The notes under the pieces are model-generated. The model was not told where the DNA came from and made no database searches. It saw only the letters and a program-made list of their open reading frames with translations. This document shows, in pieces, positions 28,214 through 36,156 of a stretch of DNA of 64,000 nt. Where the stretch lies: assembly GCA_017432685.1 (NCBI GenBank), contig JAFRIR010000071.1:1-64000 (forward strand), read 5' to 3'. The stretch's first letter is position 1. The number at the start of each line of letters is the position of its first letter. Source of the stretch: Flexilinea sp. (GTDB lineage: Bacteria; Chloroflexota; Anaerolineae; Anaerolineales; Anaerolineaceae). The position numbers and the translations under genes are program-made.

Positions 28214-28885
28214 ATGACAATTTCACATTTTCTTTATTGGATCGCTGCTTACCTTGTCGGAGCAATTCCGTTCGGATGGATCATAGTAAAAATATTGAAA
28301 AATAAAGATATACGCTATATTGCCTCCGGGCGGATGGGAATGTCTAACGTGATGCGTGTTGCCGGGACGTTTTGGGGGATTGTTACGGCGGTGCTGGATG
28401 TTTTGAAAGGATCGGCAGCTGTTCATATGGCTTCCCTTTTTGTTCCGGAACCGCAGCCCTGGATGACCTCCATCGGAGGGATTTTAGCCGTTTTGGGACA
28501 TATCTATTCCATCTTCCTGGTGGAAAAAAGGCGTGACGGCAGGTATTATTTCCGCGGAGGAGCCGGCGGTCTGACTTCAGCCGGTGCGGCAGTAGCGCTT
28601 TGGAAAGGCTTCTGGATCGCCATGCCGCTGCCCTGTCTGCTGATCTACCTCTTTACCGGTTATGCTTCCGTGACAGTAGCCTGCTTCAACATCTTCGGCT
28701 TTATCGGGTTTTTTGTAGGAGCTCTTCTCGGAAAGTGTTCCTGGTGGTACCTTCTTTATGCAGTCTGCGCGGAAATTCTGGTTTTGGATTCCCTGCGCCC
28801 CAATTTCAAGCGCCTGCGGAGAGGCGATGAACGGAAATCTTCCCTGCGGATTCGCTGGAGGAAAGAAGACCGAGAGAATAAATAA
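28214..28885 (+). CDS. PlsY-like glycerol-3-phosphate acyltransferase family protein
   Basis: This ~223-residue membrane protein has five or so segments and PlsY-like motifs. AAYLVGAIPFGWIIVK resembles motif 1, GRMGMSNVMRVAG the GSGNxGATN region, GGILAVLGHIYSIF the His-containing segment, and FRGGAGGLTSAGA the FKGGKGVAT loop. PlsY makes lysophosphatidate from acyl-phosphate and glycerol-3-phosphate. The motifs deviate from classical PlsY (MGMSN for GNxGATN), so this may be a paralogue with another acceptor. The ATG at 28214 is preferred over an upstream TTG; GGAG lies 11 bases before it. A strong bidirectional terminator follows. Confidence 0.75.
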   Translation: MTISHFLYWIAAYLVGAIPFGWIIVKILKNKDIRYIASGRMGMSNVMRVAGTFWGIVTAVLDVLKGSAAVHMASLFVPEPQPWMTSIGGILAVLGHIYSIFLVEKRRDGRYYFRGGAGGLTSAGAAVALWKGFWIAMPLPCLLIYLFTGYASVTVACFNIFGFIGFFVGALLGKCSWWYLLYAVCAEILVLDSLRPNFKRLRRGDERKSSLRIRWRKEDRENK

Positions 28886-28888
28886 GAT

Positions 28889-28926
28889 TAAACAAAAGAG
28901 GCTGCGATTGCAGCCTCTTTTGTTTA
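28889..28926. terminator. Bidirectional terminator between plsY-like and MBL-fold genes
   Basis: A perfect 17-bp stem (28889-28905 with 28910-28926) has a 4-nt loop and A/T-rich arms serving both convergent genes. The MBL gene's stop codon lies within it. Confidence 0.9.
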
Positions 28927-29928
28927 ATCCTCATCGTCATCATCACCGTAACCATCGTCCCAATCTTCTTCGTCATAATTGTCGTCGATATCATCCTCAA
29001 AATTTTGTGCGTTCAGATCATTGGGATCAAGGTAGGCCAGGTTGTCGAAATCGTCATCTTCCGGTTCCGGTTCATATTCATCTTCAGTCGGGAAGCCATA
29101 TTGGGCAATGACCTGTTTATAGATCCATATCAAATTCCGCTTGTGAAGGTTTTCAGCCAGACCACCGAGATATACACGGCTTTTCCCGCAGTCTTCCACA
29201 TGGATGTTTGAAAGGTATTCACCGGGATTTCGTTTGATTCGTGCTTTTTCTCCAACCTCTTTCAGTTTGGTAAGGTAGGTAATGTTTTCGTGCATCGCCT
29301 CATCAATTTCACCGCGCAGGATGATGTCGCCATGGCCTTGAACAATGTTTTCAAGTCCGAGTGAATTGATTTTTTTGTAGGTTTCGAGGGTTTGAACGTA
29401 ATTTCCTTCATAAAGGGCCGGAATCGGCATGAATGAATCTCCGGCAAACAGGATCCGGTCTTCTTCAACGAAAACTGATATGCCGTCATCAGTATGTCCG
29501 GGGGTGAGCATAATGATCAGATTTTTCTTCCCGACTTTCAGCGTGATCTCACCGTCATCAAAGGTCAAATGGGGCAGCACGATGTGCGAATCTGCAAATG
29601 CAGGGTTCTCCGCCTTTGTGGCTTCCAGCGCAGCTCTGCCGGATGTGGCCAGGTATTGCGCGCATTTTGTGTGTGCGATGATGGTCGCTTCGGGAAAAAA
29701 ACAGTTGCCCCATGCGTGATCGGCATGGGAATGTGTATCTATCAAATAGCGAACGGGAACCTTCAATTCATTGTCTATGAATTCCCGCATCGCGAGGGTT
29801 TCTTCAGGCAGAGCCAGCGTATCCACAACAATAGCCCATTGAGGACCGACAATAACTCCTGCGGTAACTTGTGCATAAAGCTCACTTTGCAGCCAATACA
29901 CATTTTCAGAAATCCGCTCTTTTTGCAT
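28924..29928 (-). CDS. Metallo-beta-lactamase-fold hydrolase with acidic C-terminal tail
   Basis: This 334-residue protein has the MBL metal motif THSHADH at residues 65-71, followed by a later His in MLTPGHTDDG and an Asp in LFAGDSF, giving the usual dinuclear zinc or iron site. Such enzymes act as hydrolases on thioesters, lactones or phosphodiesters; the substrate is open. The last ~52 residues are extremely acidic, with runs of Asp and Glu, which is unusual for the fold and may bind cations or a basic partner. The start at 29928 is supported by GGAG; an upstream in-frame extension is not. Confidence 0.85.
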   Translation of the reverse strand: MQKERISENVYWLQSELYAQVTAGVIVGPQWAIVVDTLALPEETLAMREFIDNELKVPVRYLIDTHSHADHAWGNCFFPEATIIAHTKCAQYLATSGRAALEATKAENPAFADSHIVLPHLTFDDGEITLKVGKKNLIIMLTPGHTDDGISVFVEEDRILFAGDSFMPIPALYEGNYVQTLETYKKINSLGLENIVQGHGDIILRGEIDEAMHENITYLTKLKEVGEKARIKRNPGEYLSNIHVEDCGKSRVYLGGLAENLHKRNLIWIYKQVIAQYGFPTEDEYEPEPEDDDFDNLAYLDPNDLNAQNFEDDIDDNYDEEDWDDGYGDDDDED

Positions 29929-30067
29929 TATTAATCTCCGTACTCGCAATCGGTATAAAAACCGCTTTCGTAAAAAACATGATATAGGATAGCACAAATG
30001 ATGAAAAAATGCAAAAAATAGTGATGGTGAAAATTGAAACAAAAAAACCGCTTTTCAGCGGTTTCAG

Positions 30068-30140
30068 CACCTCCAGAGAGATTCGAACTCTCGTTTTAAC
30101 CTTGAAAGGGTTGCGTCCTGGTCCCCTAGACGATGGAGGC
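30068..30140 (-). tRNA. tRNA-Glu (anticodon TTC), copy A
   Basis: On the minus strand GCCTCCA pairs with TGGAGGT. The anticodon loop CTTTCAA gives TTC, and the T-arm contains AGTTCGAATCT. The sequence is identical to copy B 38 bp away, so the pair arose by a recent tandem duplication or is kept identical by gene conversion. Confidence 0.95.
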
Positions 30141-30178
30141 TCAATTTGTATAATTGACATCACTTTTCAGTGATTCAG

Positions 30179-30251
30179 CACCTCCAGAGAGATTCGAACT
30201 CTCGTTTTAACCTTGAAAGGGTTGCGTCCTGGTCCCCTAGACGATGGAGGC
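30179..30251 (-). tRNA. tRNA-Glu (anticodon TTC), copy B
   Basis: It has the same 73-nt sequence as copy A, including the acceptor G-T pair and anticodon TTC. It is upstream in transcription and probably co-transcribed with copy A. The repeat period is 111 bp, and TTCAGCA flanking both copies is also shared. Confidence 0.95.
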
Positions 30252-30419
30252 GTAAAACTTAACGGTCAATATGATAACAGAAGAAAAAAAGAACGTCAAG
30301 TGATTTTGGAAAAATTATGATTTTTCTTTCGATAAAATAATTCTTCGCGCTACGGCAATCATAATGTATAATTGAAAGCAATTAAGATGTACTTATTCTG
30401 ACAGACAAGAGGTGAATCA

Positions 30420-31715
30420 ATGGGTGGTCTTTTTCAAAAATTGAATCGGTCAAAAATATTTCGGGATTTGAATGAGCAGGAATTTTCCTGGGTGCTTTAT
30501 GACGTAGGCAACTCTGCTTATACCATGCTGGCCTGTTCACTGATCCCGATCTGGTTCAAAAACATCGCCATCGGGACAAATCCCGGTCAGATCAGCGGTG
30601 ATAATGCAACGGCATATTATTCACTGGCAATTTCCATCACAACCATTATCGTTGCACTGCTCGGTCCTGTCATCGGGACGCTTGCCGACCATAAGGACAG
30701 AAGAAAAGCGCTTTTCAACACGGTTGTTGCCTGCGGTGTGATCCTGTGCATTGTCAACGGTTTTGTCAACGCCTGGCTCTGGTTCCTGATCATCTTCGTA
30801 TTGACAAGAATTTTTTATACGTCAGCCAATATGATCTATGACTCCATGTTGAATGATGTGACGACGGAAGAACGGGCTGATCAGGTTTCCTCCTACGGCT
30901 ATGCGTGGGGATATATCGGTTCCTGCATTCCCTTCCTCGTGGCGCTGATCGCCTATGTGATGGGGCCGGATATGCTGGGGAAGATATCCGAAAGCCTGAG
31001 CAAGATCATCGGCTTCGGTGTGACGGCCCTCTGGTGGGCGTTCGTGACACTCCCTTTGCTGAAGAATTACAAGCAGAAGAATTTTGTGGATGCCAAAGTT
31101 GTCACGGTGGCCTCGGTTTTCAAAAAGATATTCGGTACCTTCGGAAACATTTTCAAAAAAGACAAAAAGGTGCTTTTCTTCCTCATCGCCTTCTTCCTTT
31201 ATATTGACGGCGTCGGCACTATCATCGATAACTGCATTAATATCGGTACCGATCTCGGGCTCCCGACGGTCGGACAGGTCGTGTTCCTGCTGGCTACACA
31301 GGTCGTTGCCTGGGTCGGCTCTTTGGTGTTTGCCAAACTTTCGAAAAAATATGATACGGTTCGGCTGATCCTGGTTTGCATTTTCGGCTACTTCTGCGTC
31401 TGTCTTTACGCGCTTACGCTCAAGACCCTGCTGCACTTCGGGATCCTGGCTTTCGGTGTCGGCTGCTTCCAGGGGTCAATCCAGTCCCTGAGCCGCTCTT
31501 ATTTTGCCAAGATCATCCCGGCGGAAAACTCCTCCGAATATTTCGGGATTTATGACATTTTCAGCAAAGGCGCATCCTTCCTCGGGTCTGCGCTGATCGC
31601 CGCAGTCAAGCTGGCCGGCGGGACGATCAACGTGGCTGTGGCTTCCATGGCGATCTTCTTTGCGCTTGGTTTTGTTTTCCTGCTGATCGCCGATAAACAA
31701 CCTGCGATCCGATAG
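30420..31715 (+). CDS. UMF1/Atg22-like MFS transporter
   Basis: This 431-residue transporter has about 12 segments and the UMF1 signature near the N-terminus: SWVLYDVGNSAYTMLACSLI then PIWFK, followed by the MFS loop GTLADHKDRRKALF. Later blocks such as GSIQSLSRSYFAKIIP followed by FGIYDIFSKGASFLGS also match the family. Fungal Atg22 exports amino acids from vacuoles. In bacteria the substrate is not established, but amino acids or peptides are plausible and would suit the amino-acid fermentation genes farther right. GAGGTG precedes the ATG, and an extended TGTATAAT box (30365-30372) lies upstream. Confidence 0.9.
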   Translation: MGGLFQKLNRSKIFRDLNEQEFSWVLYDVGNSAYTMLACSLIPIWFKNIAIGTNPGQISGDNATAYYSLAISITTIIVALLGPVIGTLADHKDRRKALFNTVVACGVILCIVNGFVNAWLWFLIIFVLTRIFYTSANMIYDSMLNDVTTEERADQVSSYGYAWGYIGSCIPFLVALIAYVMGPDMLGKISESLSKIIGFGVTALWWAFVTLPLLKNYKQKNFVDAKVVTVASVFKKIFGTFGNIFKKDKKVLFFLIAFFLYIDGVGTIIDNCINIGTDLGLPTVGQVVFLLATQVVAWVGSLVFAKLSKKYDTVRLILVCIFGYFCVCLYALTLKTLLHFGILAFGVGCFQGSIQSLSRSYFAKIIPAENSSEYFGIYDIFSKGASFLGSALIAAVKLAGGTINVAVASMAIFFALGFVFLLIADKQPAIR

Positions 31716-31749
31716 AGAAATTTTAATAGAGTATAATTAAATTAATAAT

Positions 31750-31830
31750 AAAGCACACGGAGACAGCTCTGGCGCTGCGACGAAGCTCGCACAACAGGGC
31801 TGTATCCAGTGATGCGTCATAAGAATAAAA
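31750..31830. repeat. R1 element, reverse orientation, copy 3
   Basis: Read on the minus strand it shows ACGCATCACTGGATACAGCCC, a GC stem, and CTCCGTGTGCTT, matching other R1 copies though shortened at the ends. It lies just upstream of the superoxide reductase gene and might overlap its promoter. Confidence 0.6.
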
Positions 31831-31875
31831 ATCTTTCTGATTCAGAAAGAAAAATCGAGAATGGAGTGTATCGTT

Positions 31876-32250
31876 ATGGAAATGAAATTTTATCGCTGTG
31901 CTCATTGCGGTCAGATGGTCGCCATGGTGAAGAAAGCTGCCTGTCCCATTATGTGCTGCGGTGAACCGATGAAGGAAATCATCCCCGGCACTACGGAAGC
32001 AGCTGCGGAAAAACACATTCCGGTCGTTGAGATGGAAGGCAATAAAGTCACTGTCAAAGTCGGGTCCGTTGCTCACCCCATGCTGCCGGAACATTATATT
32101 GAATGGATCGCCATTCAGACAAAGCAGGGCAACCAGCGCAAGGCTTTGAACCCGGGGGATGAACCGAAGGCCTGCTTCATGCTCTGCGAAGGCGATGAAG
32201 TGGAAGCTGCCTATGCTTACTGCAATCTCCACAGCCTGTGGAAGCGCTAA
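31876..32250 (+). CDS. Desulfoferrodoxin-type superoxide reductase
   Basis: This 124-residue protein has two iron sites. The N-terminal desulforedoxin domain has a CxxC and an adjacent CC pair (YRCAHCG ... CPIMCCGEPM). The C-terminal superoxide reductase domain has the ligand histidines (EKHIPVV, AHPMLPEHYIEW) and the Cys/His pair in YCNLHSLW. It reduces superoxide to peroxide without releasing oxygen, a typical defence of anaerobes, drawing electrons from rubredoxin, encoded 114 bp downstream. An in-frame ATG at 31861 exists, but 31876 (with GGAG) gives the family's usual N-terminus. Confidence 0.93.
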   Translation: MEMKFYRCAHCGQMVAMVKKAACPIMCCGEPMKEIIPGTTEAAAEKHIPVVEMEGNKVTVKVGSVAHPMLPEHYIEWIAIQTKQGNQRKALNPGDEPKACFMLCEGDEVEAAYAYCNLHSLWKR

Positions 32251-32251
32251 G

Positions 32252-32346
32252 TATCAGCTATCAGGTGTCAGGTGTCAGGTATCAAGTGATAGGTGTTAGA
32301 ATATCAGTAATTCCGAAACCTGATACCCGAAACCCGGAACCTGGAA
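32252..32346. repeat. Heptamer repeats in inverted arrangement before rubredoxin
   Basis: The left block (32252-32300) reads TATCAGC, TATCAGG, TGTCAGG, TGTCAGG, TATCAAG, TGATAGG, TGTTAGA. The right block (about 32313-32346) reads CCGAAAC, CTGATAC, CCGAAAC, CCGGAAC, CTGGAAT. Both have 7-bp periods, and TATCAGG can pair with CCTGATA. The blocks fill the gap between superoxide reductase and rubredoxin. Confidence 0.7.
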
Positions 32347-32364
32347 TCTAAAAAAGGAGAAATC

Positions 32365-32499
32365 ATGAAATACGTATGCCAGATTTGCGGTCATGTTTAT
32401 GACGAAGAAGTAGAAGGCGTGAAATTCGCCGATCTGCCGGAAGATTGGGTCTGCCCCCTGTGCGGTGTGGATAAATCAAACTTCGAACCCGAAGCATAA
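32365..32499 (+). CDS. Rubredoxin
   Basis: A 44-residue protein begins [15 protein letters not shown] and ends with VCPLCG and NFEPEA. The two CxxCG knuckles (Cys5/Cys8 and Cys30/Cys33) bind a single iron. It is shorter than the usual 52-54 residues because the middle loop is compact. AAAGGAG lies five bases before the ATG. It is the likely electron donor to the adjacent superoxide reductase, and the two genes probably share a transcript that ends at the hairpin at 32527. Confidence 0.95.
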   Translation: MKYVCQICGHVYDEEVEGVKFADLPEDWVCPLCGVDKSNFEPEA

Positions 32500-32526
32500 A
32501 ATTTGTCCGGGTTCAACAAACAAGAG

Positions 32527-32557
32527 AAAAACCACCGGAAACGGTGGTTTTTCTTTT
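32527..32557 (+). terminator. Terminator of the superoxide reductase-rubredoxin pair
   Basis: AAACCACCG pairs with CGGTGGTTT around a GAAA tetraloop, followed by TTCTTTT. It lies 28 bp after the rubredoxin stop. Confidence 0.9.
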
Positions 32558-32584
32558 AGTTTTCGAAAATTATAAAAGTTGGAA

Positions 32585-32682
32585 ATTAAGAATTAAGAGT
32601 TAAGAATTAAGAGTTAAAGTTAATTATCAGGATGCGGCTTATCCGTACCTTCATTAACTCTTAACTCTTAATTCTTAACTCC
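32585..32682. repeat. Inverted heptamer repeats (TTAAGAA/TTAAGAG type)
   Basis: The left arm carries TTAAGAA, TTAAGAG, TTAAGAA, TTAAGAG. The right arm (32653-32682) carries the complement, TAACTCT and TAATTCT units, giving a long imperfect hairpin with about 30-bp arms and a ~30-bp loop. The period is 7 bp in both arms. Confidence 0.75.
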
Positions 32683-32702
32683 TTGTTCCTTGCTTCTTGT
32701 GC

Positions 32703-32763
32703 GCACATGAGGACAGTTCTTGCGTGTCGGCTGGACGACAGCGCAATAACCGTCCCCGTGTGC
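32703..32763. repeat. R3 palindromic element, copy 1
   Basis: GCACATGAGGACAG at the left is mirrored by CCGTCCCCGTGTGC at the right, with GCGTGTCG/CGACAGCGC inside. It resembles the R3 copies at 33907 and 34091. It lies just after the stop of the orphan gene on the minus strand. Confidence 0.6.
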
Positions 32764-32768
32764 TTGCT

Positions 32769-33788
32769 TTATGGAGGAGAGGCGTATTCCGGTACGACCC
32801 ATTTCATAAGGTTGGGGTCGGAGAAGAGTACGGCCATGTCCTGCATCCAGTACTGATTGCCTATAGGCAGGGGCTGTTCATCGCTCTCATCTTCATCCTC
32901 ATCTGTATATTCTGTGGGTGTATCATTTTCTGAGAGCTCAGCTTCGTCTGACGGAGCGATTGTCTCAGCACTCACCGGGATTTGTTCTGGGTCTGCCGGA
33001 GCGGGTGTATCCTCGTGAGGCAGAGTTTGTGCAGTGGCTTCAGCAATTTCTTCGACTGATTCCGGCACAACTTCCTGTGCGGCTTCGGCAATGGAATCCC
33101 GCACCGCGGCCTTGTCGACCGGCAGAGCACACCCGCTGTCACGGAGCGGAGCAGCATTCTTTTCCGCTTTTTCGTTTGGCTGTTCGGTGGATGAAACTTC
33201 TTTTTTCAGCTCTTCAGCCTTGTCCGTCAGGTCCACTTTGAGGAGTCCGGATTTAATTTTTTCGATTTTTTCGGCTGTGGCGAGCAGACGCTTGTCCAGC
33301 GCGGACCAGCGAAGGGAGAGGTTCAGCGCCATTCTGTTATAACGCAGTACAGAGGAAGATTCCATGTAAGAAGCAAAACATTTCCTCAGGTTGAAAGCGG
33401 TCCATTCCCGCAGGTGATCGATCGTAAGCCTGTTCAGAAGCTGGTCCATGGAAGAAGAGTTTTCACCCTGCTGTTCGATCACGGCTTTGGTGATGCATAC
33501 GGAACCGAGCTGACTGACGATCTTTTCCATATCAGCAGACATCTGGTAGAACAAAGGGGAATGACGGTTGAGACTGCGGAGCTGTTTAAAAATATCACAG
33601 GCCTCAGAATCAAGCATCATCGCCTTTTCGAGAAAAGAGGCGGGTTCCGTGCTGAAGCAATCAAAGGGTTCAAAGGGATAGCCGTATGCGTCTTTGTCCG
33701 GCATTTTTGCGGCATTCTTTTTTTGATCCATCATCAGGTCCTGCATATTGAACATCATGTTCATGATGTTGGCGGTCAGGTCTTCCAT
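32769..33788 (-). CDS. Orphan cytoplasmic protein with acidic low-complexity C-terminus
   Basis: This 339-residue protein has no signal peptide or membrane segment. The first ~200 residues are mostly helical, with Met-rich opening MEDLTANIMNMMFNMQDLMM and a long region that could form coiled coil. From about residue 195 it turns into Glu/Ala/Pro-rich low-complexity sequence (for example DEDEDESDEQ), then a short ordered end, QYWMQDMAVLFSDPNLMKWV. I recognise no domain. A GGAGG sequence precedes the start. It is flanked by palindromic repeats on both sides and has no obvious operon partner. Confidence 0.65.
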   Translation of the reverse strand: MEDLTANIMNMMFNMQDLMMDQKKNAAKMPDKDAYGYPFEPFDCFSTEPASFLEKAMMLDSEACDIFKQLRSLNRHSPLFYQMSADMEKIVSQLGSVCITKAVIEQQGENSSSMDQLLNRLTIDHLREWTAFNLRKCFASYMESSSVLRYNRMALNLSLRWSALDKRLLATAEKIEKIKSGLLKVDLTDKAEELKKEVSSTEQPNEKAEKNAAPLRDSGCALPVDKAAVRDSIAEAAQEVVPESVEEIAEATAQTLPHEDTPAPADPEQIPVSAETIAPSDEAELSENDTPTEYTDEDEDESDEQPLPIGNQYWMQDMAVLFSDPNLMKWVVPEYASPP

Positions 33789-33906
33789 TTTTGCACGTAC
33801 CTCCTTTCTGTTCTCAAATATAGTTCTATGATAACAGCAGATTTCTATTTGTCAAGGGTATAGTAATAAAATTCTAATATTTATGTGACAATTGTCATTT
33901 TTCTCT

Positions 33907-33988
33907 CACACACGGGGACGGGTCTCTGTGCCGTCGGAACGATGACCTGTTATTCTCTTCATCGGTACTGAGACCTGTCCACTGTGTG
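33907..33988. repeat. R3 palindromic element, copy 2
   Basis: CACACGGGGACGGGTCTC at the left is complementary to GAGACCTGTCCACTGTGTG at the right, enclosing GTGCCGTCGG. It lies in a 695-bp gap (33789-34483) that I judge to contain only repeats and RNA hairpins, no gene. Confidence 0.65.
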
Positions 33989-34090
33989 GACTCGGCGGCC
34001 AATGTTAACAAAAGGAACACCTGATCGTGTTAACAGGCAGTTGGATTCTGCTGATCAGCCGGTCTTCTTGCCCCGCTGAACGCTCCTTCC

Positions 34091-34170
34091 GCACAGGTGA
34101 CAGGTCTGTGTGCCGAACAAGGCTCGTTTTAATCAATGTCACGACGGCACGCAGACCTGTCCCCATGTGC
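34091..34170. repeat. R3 palindromic element, copy 3
   Basis: GCACAGGTGACAGGTCTG and CAGACCTGTCCCCATGTGC are inverted, with GTGTGCCG/CGGCACGC inside and an AT-rich loop. It shows the same design as copy 2, about 100 bp away. Confidence 0.65.
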
Positions 34171-34214
34171 TGCTCTGTTGGAATATCACATGAATTGGTT
34201 GACAGAAACGCGGG

Positions 34215-34355
34215 CGGTAGAATAAAATATGATTTTAATCGCGAAAGGGATAATGCCTTATCCTGAAGAAACCGGGGACTCAGCTCCCGGTGAATAGATG
34301 TGGCAACAAGGAAAATCTTGTCCTCTGACTGCGGTCAGGGGACGGTTTTCATTAA
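34215..34355 (+). ncRNA. Candidate structured RNA: four consecutive hairpins
   Basis: Four stems occur in series: AGGGATAA/TTATCCT (34246-34264), ACCGGG/CCCGGT (34271-34291), ACAAG/CTTGT (34306-34321) and a 10-bp GTCCTCTGAC/GTCAGGGGAC stem with a TGCG loop (34320-34343), then TTTTCATT. I cannot match it to a riboswitch or sRNA class I know. It lies upstream of the acyl-CoA synthetase operon with an R1 repeat in between. Confidence 0.35.
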
Positions 34356-34371
34356 ATAAATATGTAACTTT

Positions 34372-34468
34372 TATTCAGAAGGGAATGACGCATCACGAGT
34401 ACAGCCCTGCTGTGTCGGCTTCGCGGCAGCATCAGATCAGTCTCCGTGTGCTCTGTTCTGAATAGATA
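34372..34468. repeat. R1 element, copy 4 (complete)
   Basis: The inverted ends TATTCAGAA and TTCTGAATA enclose GACGCATCACGAGTACAGCCC, a GTCGGCTTCGCGGC stem, and CAGTCTCCGTGTGCTC. It ends 15 bp before the start codon at 34484 and so forms the 5' leader of the acyl-CoA synthetase transcript if the promoter lies upstream. Confidence 0.8.
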
Positions 34469-34483
34469 CAAAGGAGTAAAAAC

Positions 34484-36121
34484 ATGGTAATTACGGATTT
34501 TCTGGAGCGAAATGCAAGACTTTACGGCAGTGAAATTGCTCTCGTTGAAATCAACCCGTCAGAAGACAGGGATCGGGCAACTACCTGGCGGGAGGCGAAT
34601 CTGGTTGAAGCCGCCAGCCCGGACGCTCCCTACCGACGGGAAATGAGCTGGCTGGACTTTGACCGCCGGGCGAACCGCTTTGCAAATTTACTGCTGAGCC
34701 GAGGAACAAAACGGGGAACAAAAGTCGGCATTCTGATGATGAACTGTCTGGAATACCTGCCGATTTATTTTGGGATCCTGAAAGCCGGATGCCTTGCTGT
34801 ACCGATGAACTTCCGTTATTCGTCCGATGAGATCCAATACTGCCTTTACCTTGCCGATGTTGAGATCCTGGTTTTCGGGCCGGAATTTGTCAGCCGGATG
34901 AATGAAATCGTGAATGATATCCCAAAGACAAAGTCGTTGTTCTTTGTGGGGAAAAACGGACCGGATTATTCGGAAGACTGTATTACTCTGATGGGGTTTT
35001 GCTCTACAATGGCGCCTCCGGTCGCACTGGAAGAGGACGATCTGGCTGCGATTTACTTTTCCTCCGGTACCACCGGTTTCCCGAAAGCGATCCTGCATCG
35101 GCACAAGGCGCTCCTTTGTTCCTGTATGACCGAACAGAAACATCATGGACAAACGAGAGATGATGTGTTCCTGTGCATCCCACCGCTTTATCATACCGGG
35201 GCAAAGATGCACTGGTTCGGCAGCCTGATTTCCGGATCCAAGGCTGTTCTGCTGCGCGGGAACAAACCGAAGTGGATCCTGCGGGCAGTGACGGAAGAGA
35301 AATGCACGATCGTTTGGCTGCTGGTTCCCTGGGCACAGGATATTCTGGATGCGATCGACCGCGGTGATGTGGATTTGAATCATTATATGCTGGAACAGTG
35401 GCGCCTGATGCACATTGGCGCCCAGCCGGTCCCTCCGAGCCTGATCAACCGCTGGAAGAAGGTCTTCCCGCATCATGAATATGATACGAATTATGGTCTG
35501 TCTGAATCCATTGGCCCCGGCTGTGTCCATCTGGGCGTCGAAAATATCCGCAAAGTCGGCGCCATCGGTGTCCCGGGTTATTTATGGGAAGCCAAAGTTG
35601 TGGACACGAAAGGTGAACCGGTGCAGGGCGATGAGGTCGGAGAACTGGCTGTGAAAGGTCCGGGAGTCATGCTGTGTTACTATAAAAATCCGGAAGCGAC
35701 TGCTGAGATATTGAAAGGCGAGTGGCTCTATACCGGCGATATGGCAAAGGTGGATGAGGATGGCTTCATCTGGCTGGTAGACCGCAAAAAAGACGTGATC
35801 ATCACCGGCGGTGAAAACCTTTATCCGGTTCAGATCGAAGATTACCTGCGTGCTTATGATAAGATCAAGGACGTTGCGGTTATCGGGCTGCCTGACCAGC
35901 GCCTGGGCGAGATCGCGGCGGCAATCATCGAAATCAAGCCGGACATGACTTGTACCGAGGAAGAAATCACTAATTTCTGCCTGAATCTCCCCCGTTACAA
36001 AAGACCGCGTAAAATTATATTCGACAAAGTTCCCCGGAACCCAACCGGGAAAATTGAAAAACCCGCACTGAGAGAAAAGTACTGCAAAGGTCGTTTGGTT
36101 GAAGTCCAGATCAACAGCTGA
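34484..36121 (+). CDS. AMP-forming acyl/aryl-CoA synthetase
   Basis: This 545-residue enzyme belongs to the ANL superfamily. P-loop-like motif YFSSGTTGFPKAILHRH, the YGLSESIGPG block, WLYTGDMAKVDEDGF and the C-terminal lysine motif NPTGKIEK are all present. It interconverts acid, ATP and CoA with acyl-CoA, AMP and PPi. As the first gene of a six-gene set with IorAB, PaaK, an ACT protein and an aminotransferase, it probably handles the organic acid or CoA ester produced by 2-keto-acid oxidation. An AAGGAG site supports the start. Exact substrate is not visible; medium-chain or aryl acids are likely. Confidence 0.9.
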   Translation: MVITDFLERNARLYGSEIALVEINPSEDRDRATTWREANLVEAASPDAPYRREMSWLDFDRRANRFANLLLSRGTKRGTKVGILMMNCLEYLPIYFGILKAGCLAVPMNFRYSSDEIQYCLYLADVEILVFGPEFVSRMNEIVNDIPKTKSLFFVGKNGPDYSEDCITLMGFCSTMAPPVALEEDDLAAIYFSSGTTGFPKAILHRHKALLCSCMTEQKHHGQTRDDVFLCIPPLYHTGAKMHWFGSLISGSKAVLLRGNKPKWILRAVTEEKCTIVWLLVPWAQDILDAIDRGDVDLNHYMLEQWRLMHIGAQPVPPSLINRWKKVFPHHEYDTNYGLSESIGPGCVHLGVENIRKVGAIGVPGYLWEAKVVDTKGEPVQGDEVGELAVKGPGVMLCYYKNPEATAEILKGEWLYTGDMAKVDEDGFIWLVDRKKDVIITGGENLYPVQIEDYLRAYDKIKDVAVIGLPDQRLGEIAAAIIEIKPDMTCTEEEITNFCLNLPRYKRPRKIIFDKVPRNPTGKIEKPALREKYCKGRLVEVQINS

Positions 36122-36156
36122 GACAGAAATAACGGTTCCTTTGAAAAGAGGTTGAG

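Noticed and set aside
32252..32682. Heptamer blocks taken at first for a CRISPR-like array
   Set aside because: The repeat unit is 7 bp with no spacers, and no cas gene is in the window.
34027..34266. 79-codon open frame in the repeat-rich gap
   Set aside because: It is made of R3 repeat sequence and flanking DNA and lacks a ribosome-binding site.
34215..34355. Known riboswitch (c-di-GMP, cobalamin or TPP) identity for the hairpin chain
   Set aside because: None of the conserved core sequences of those classes is present, so it is reported only as an unassigned structure.
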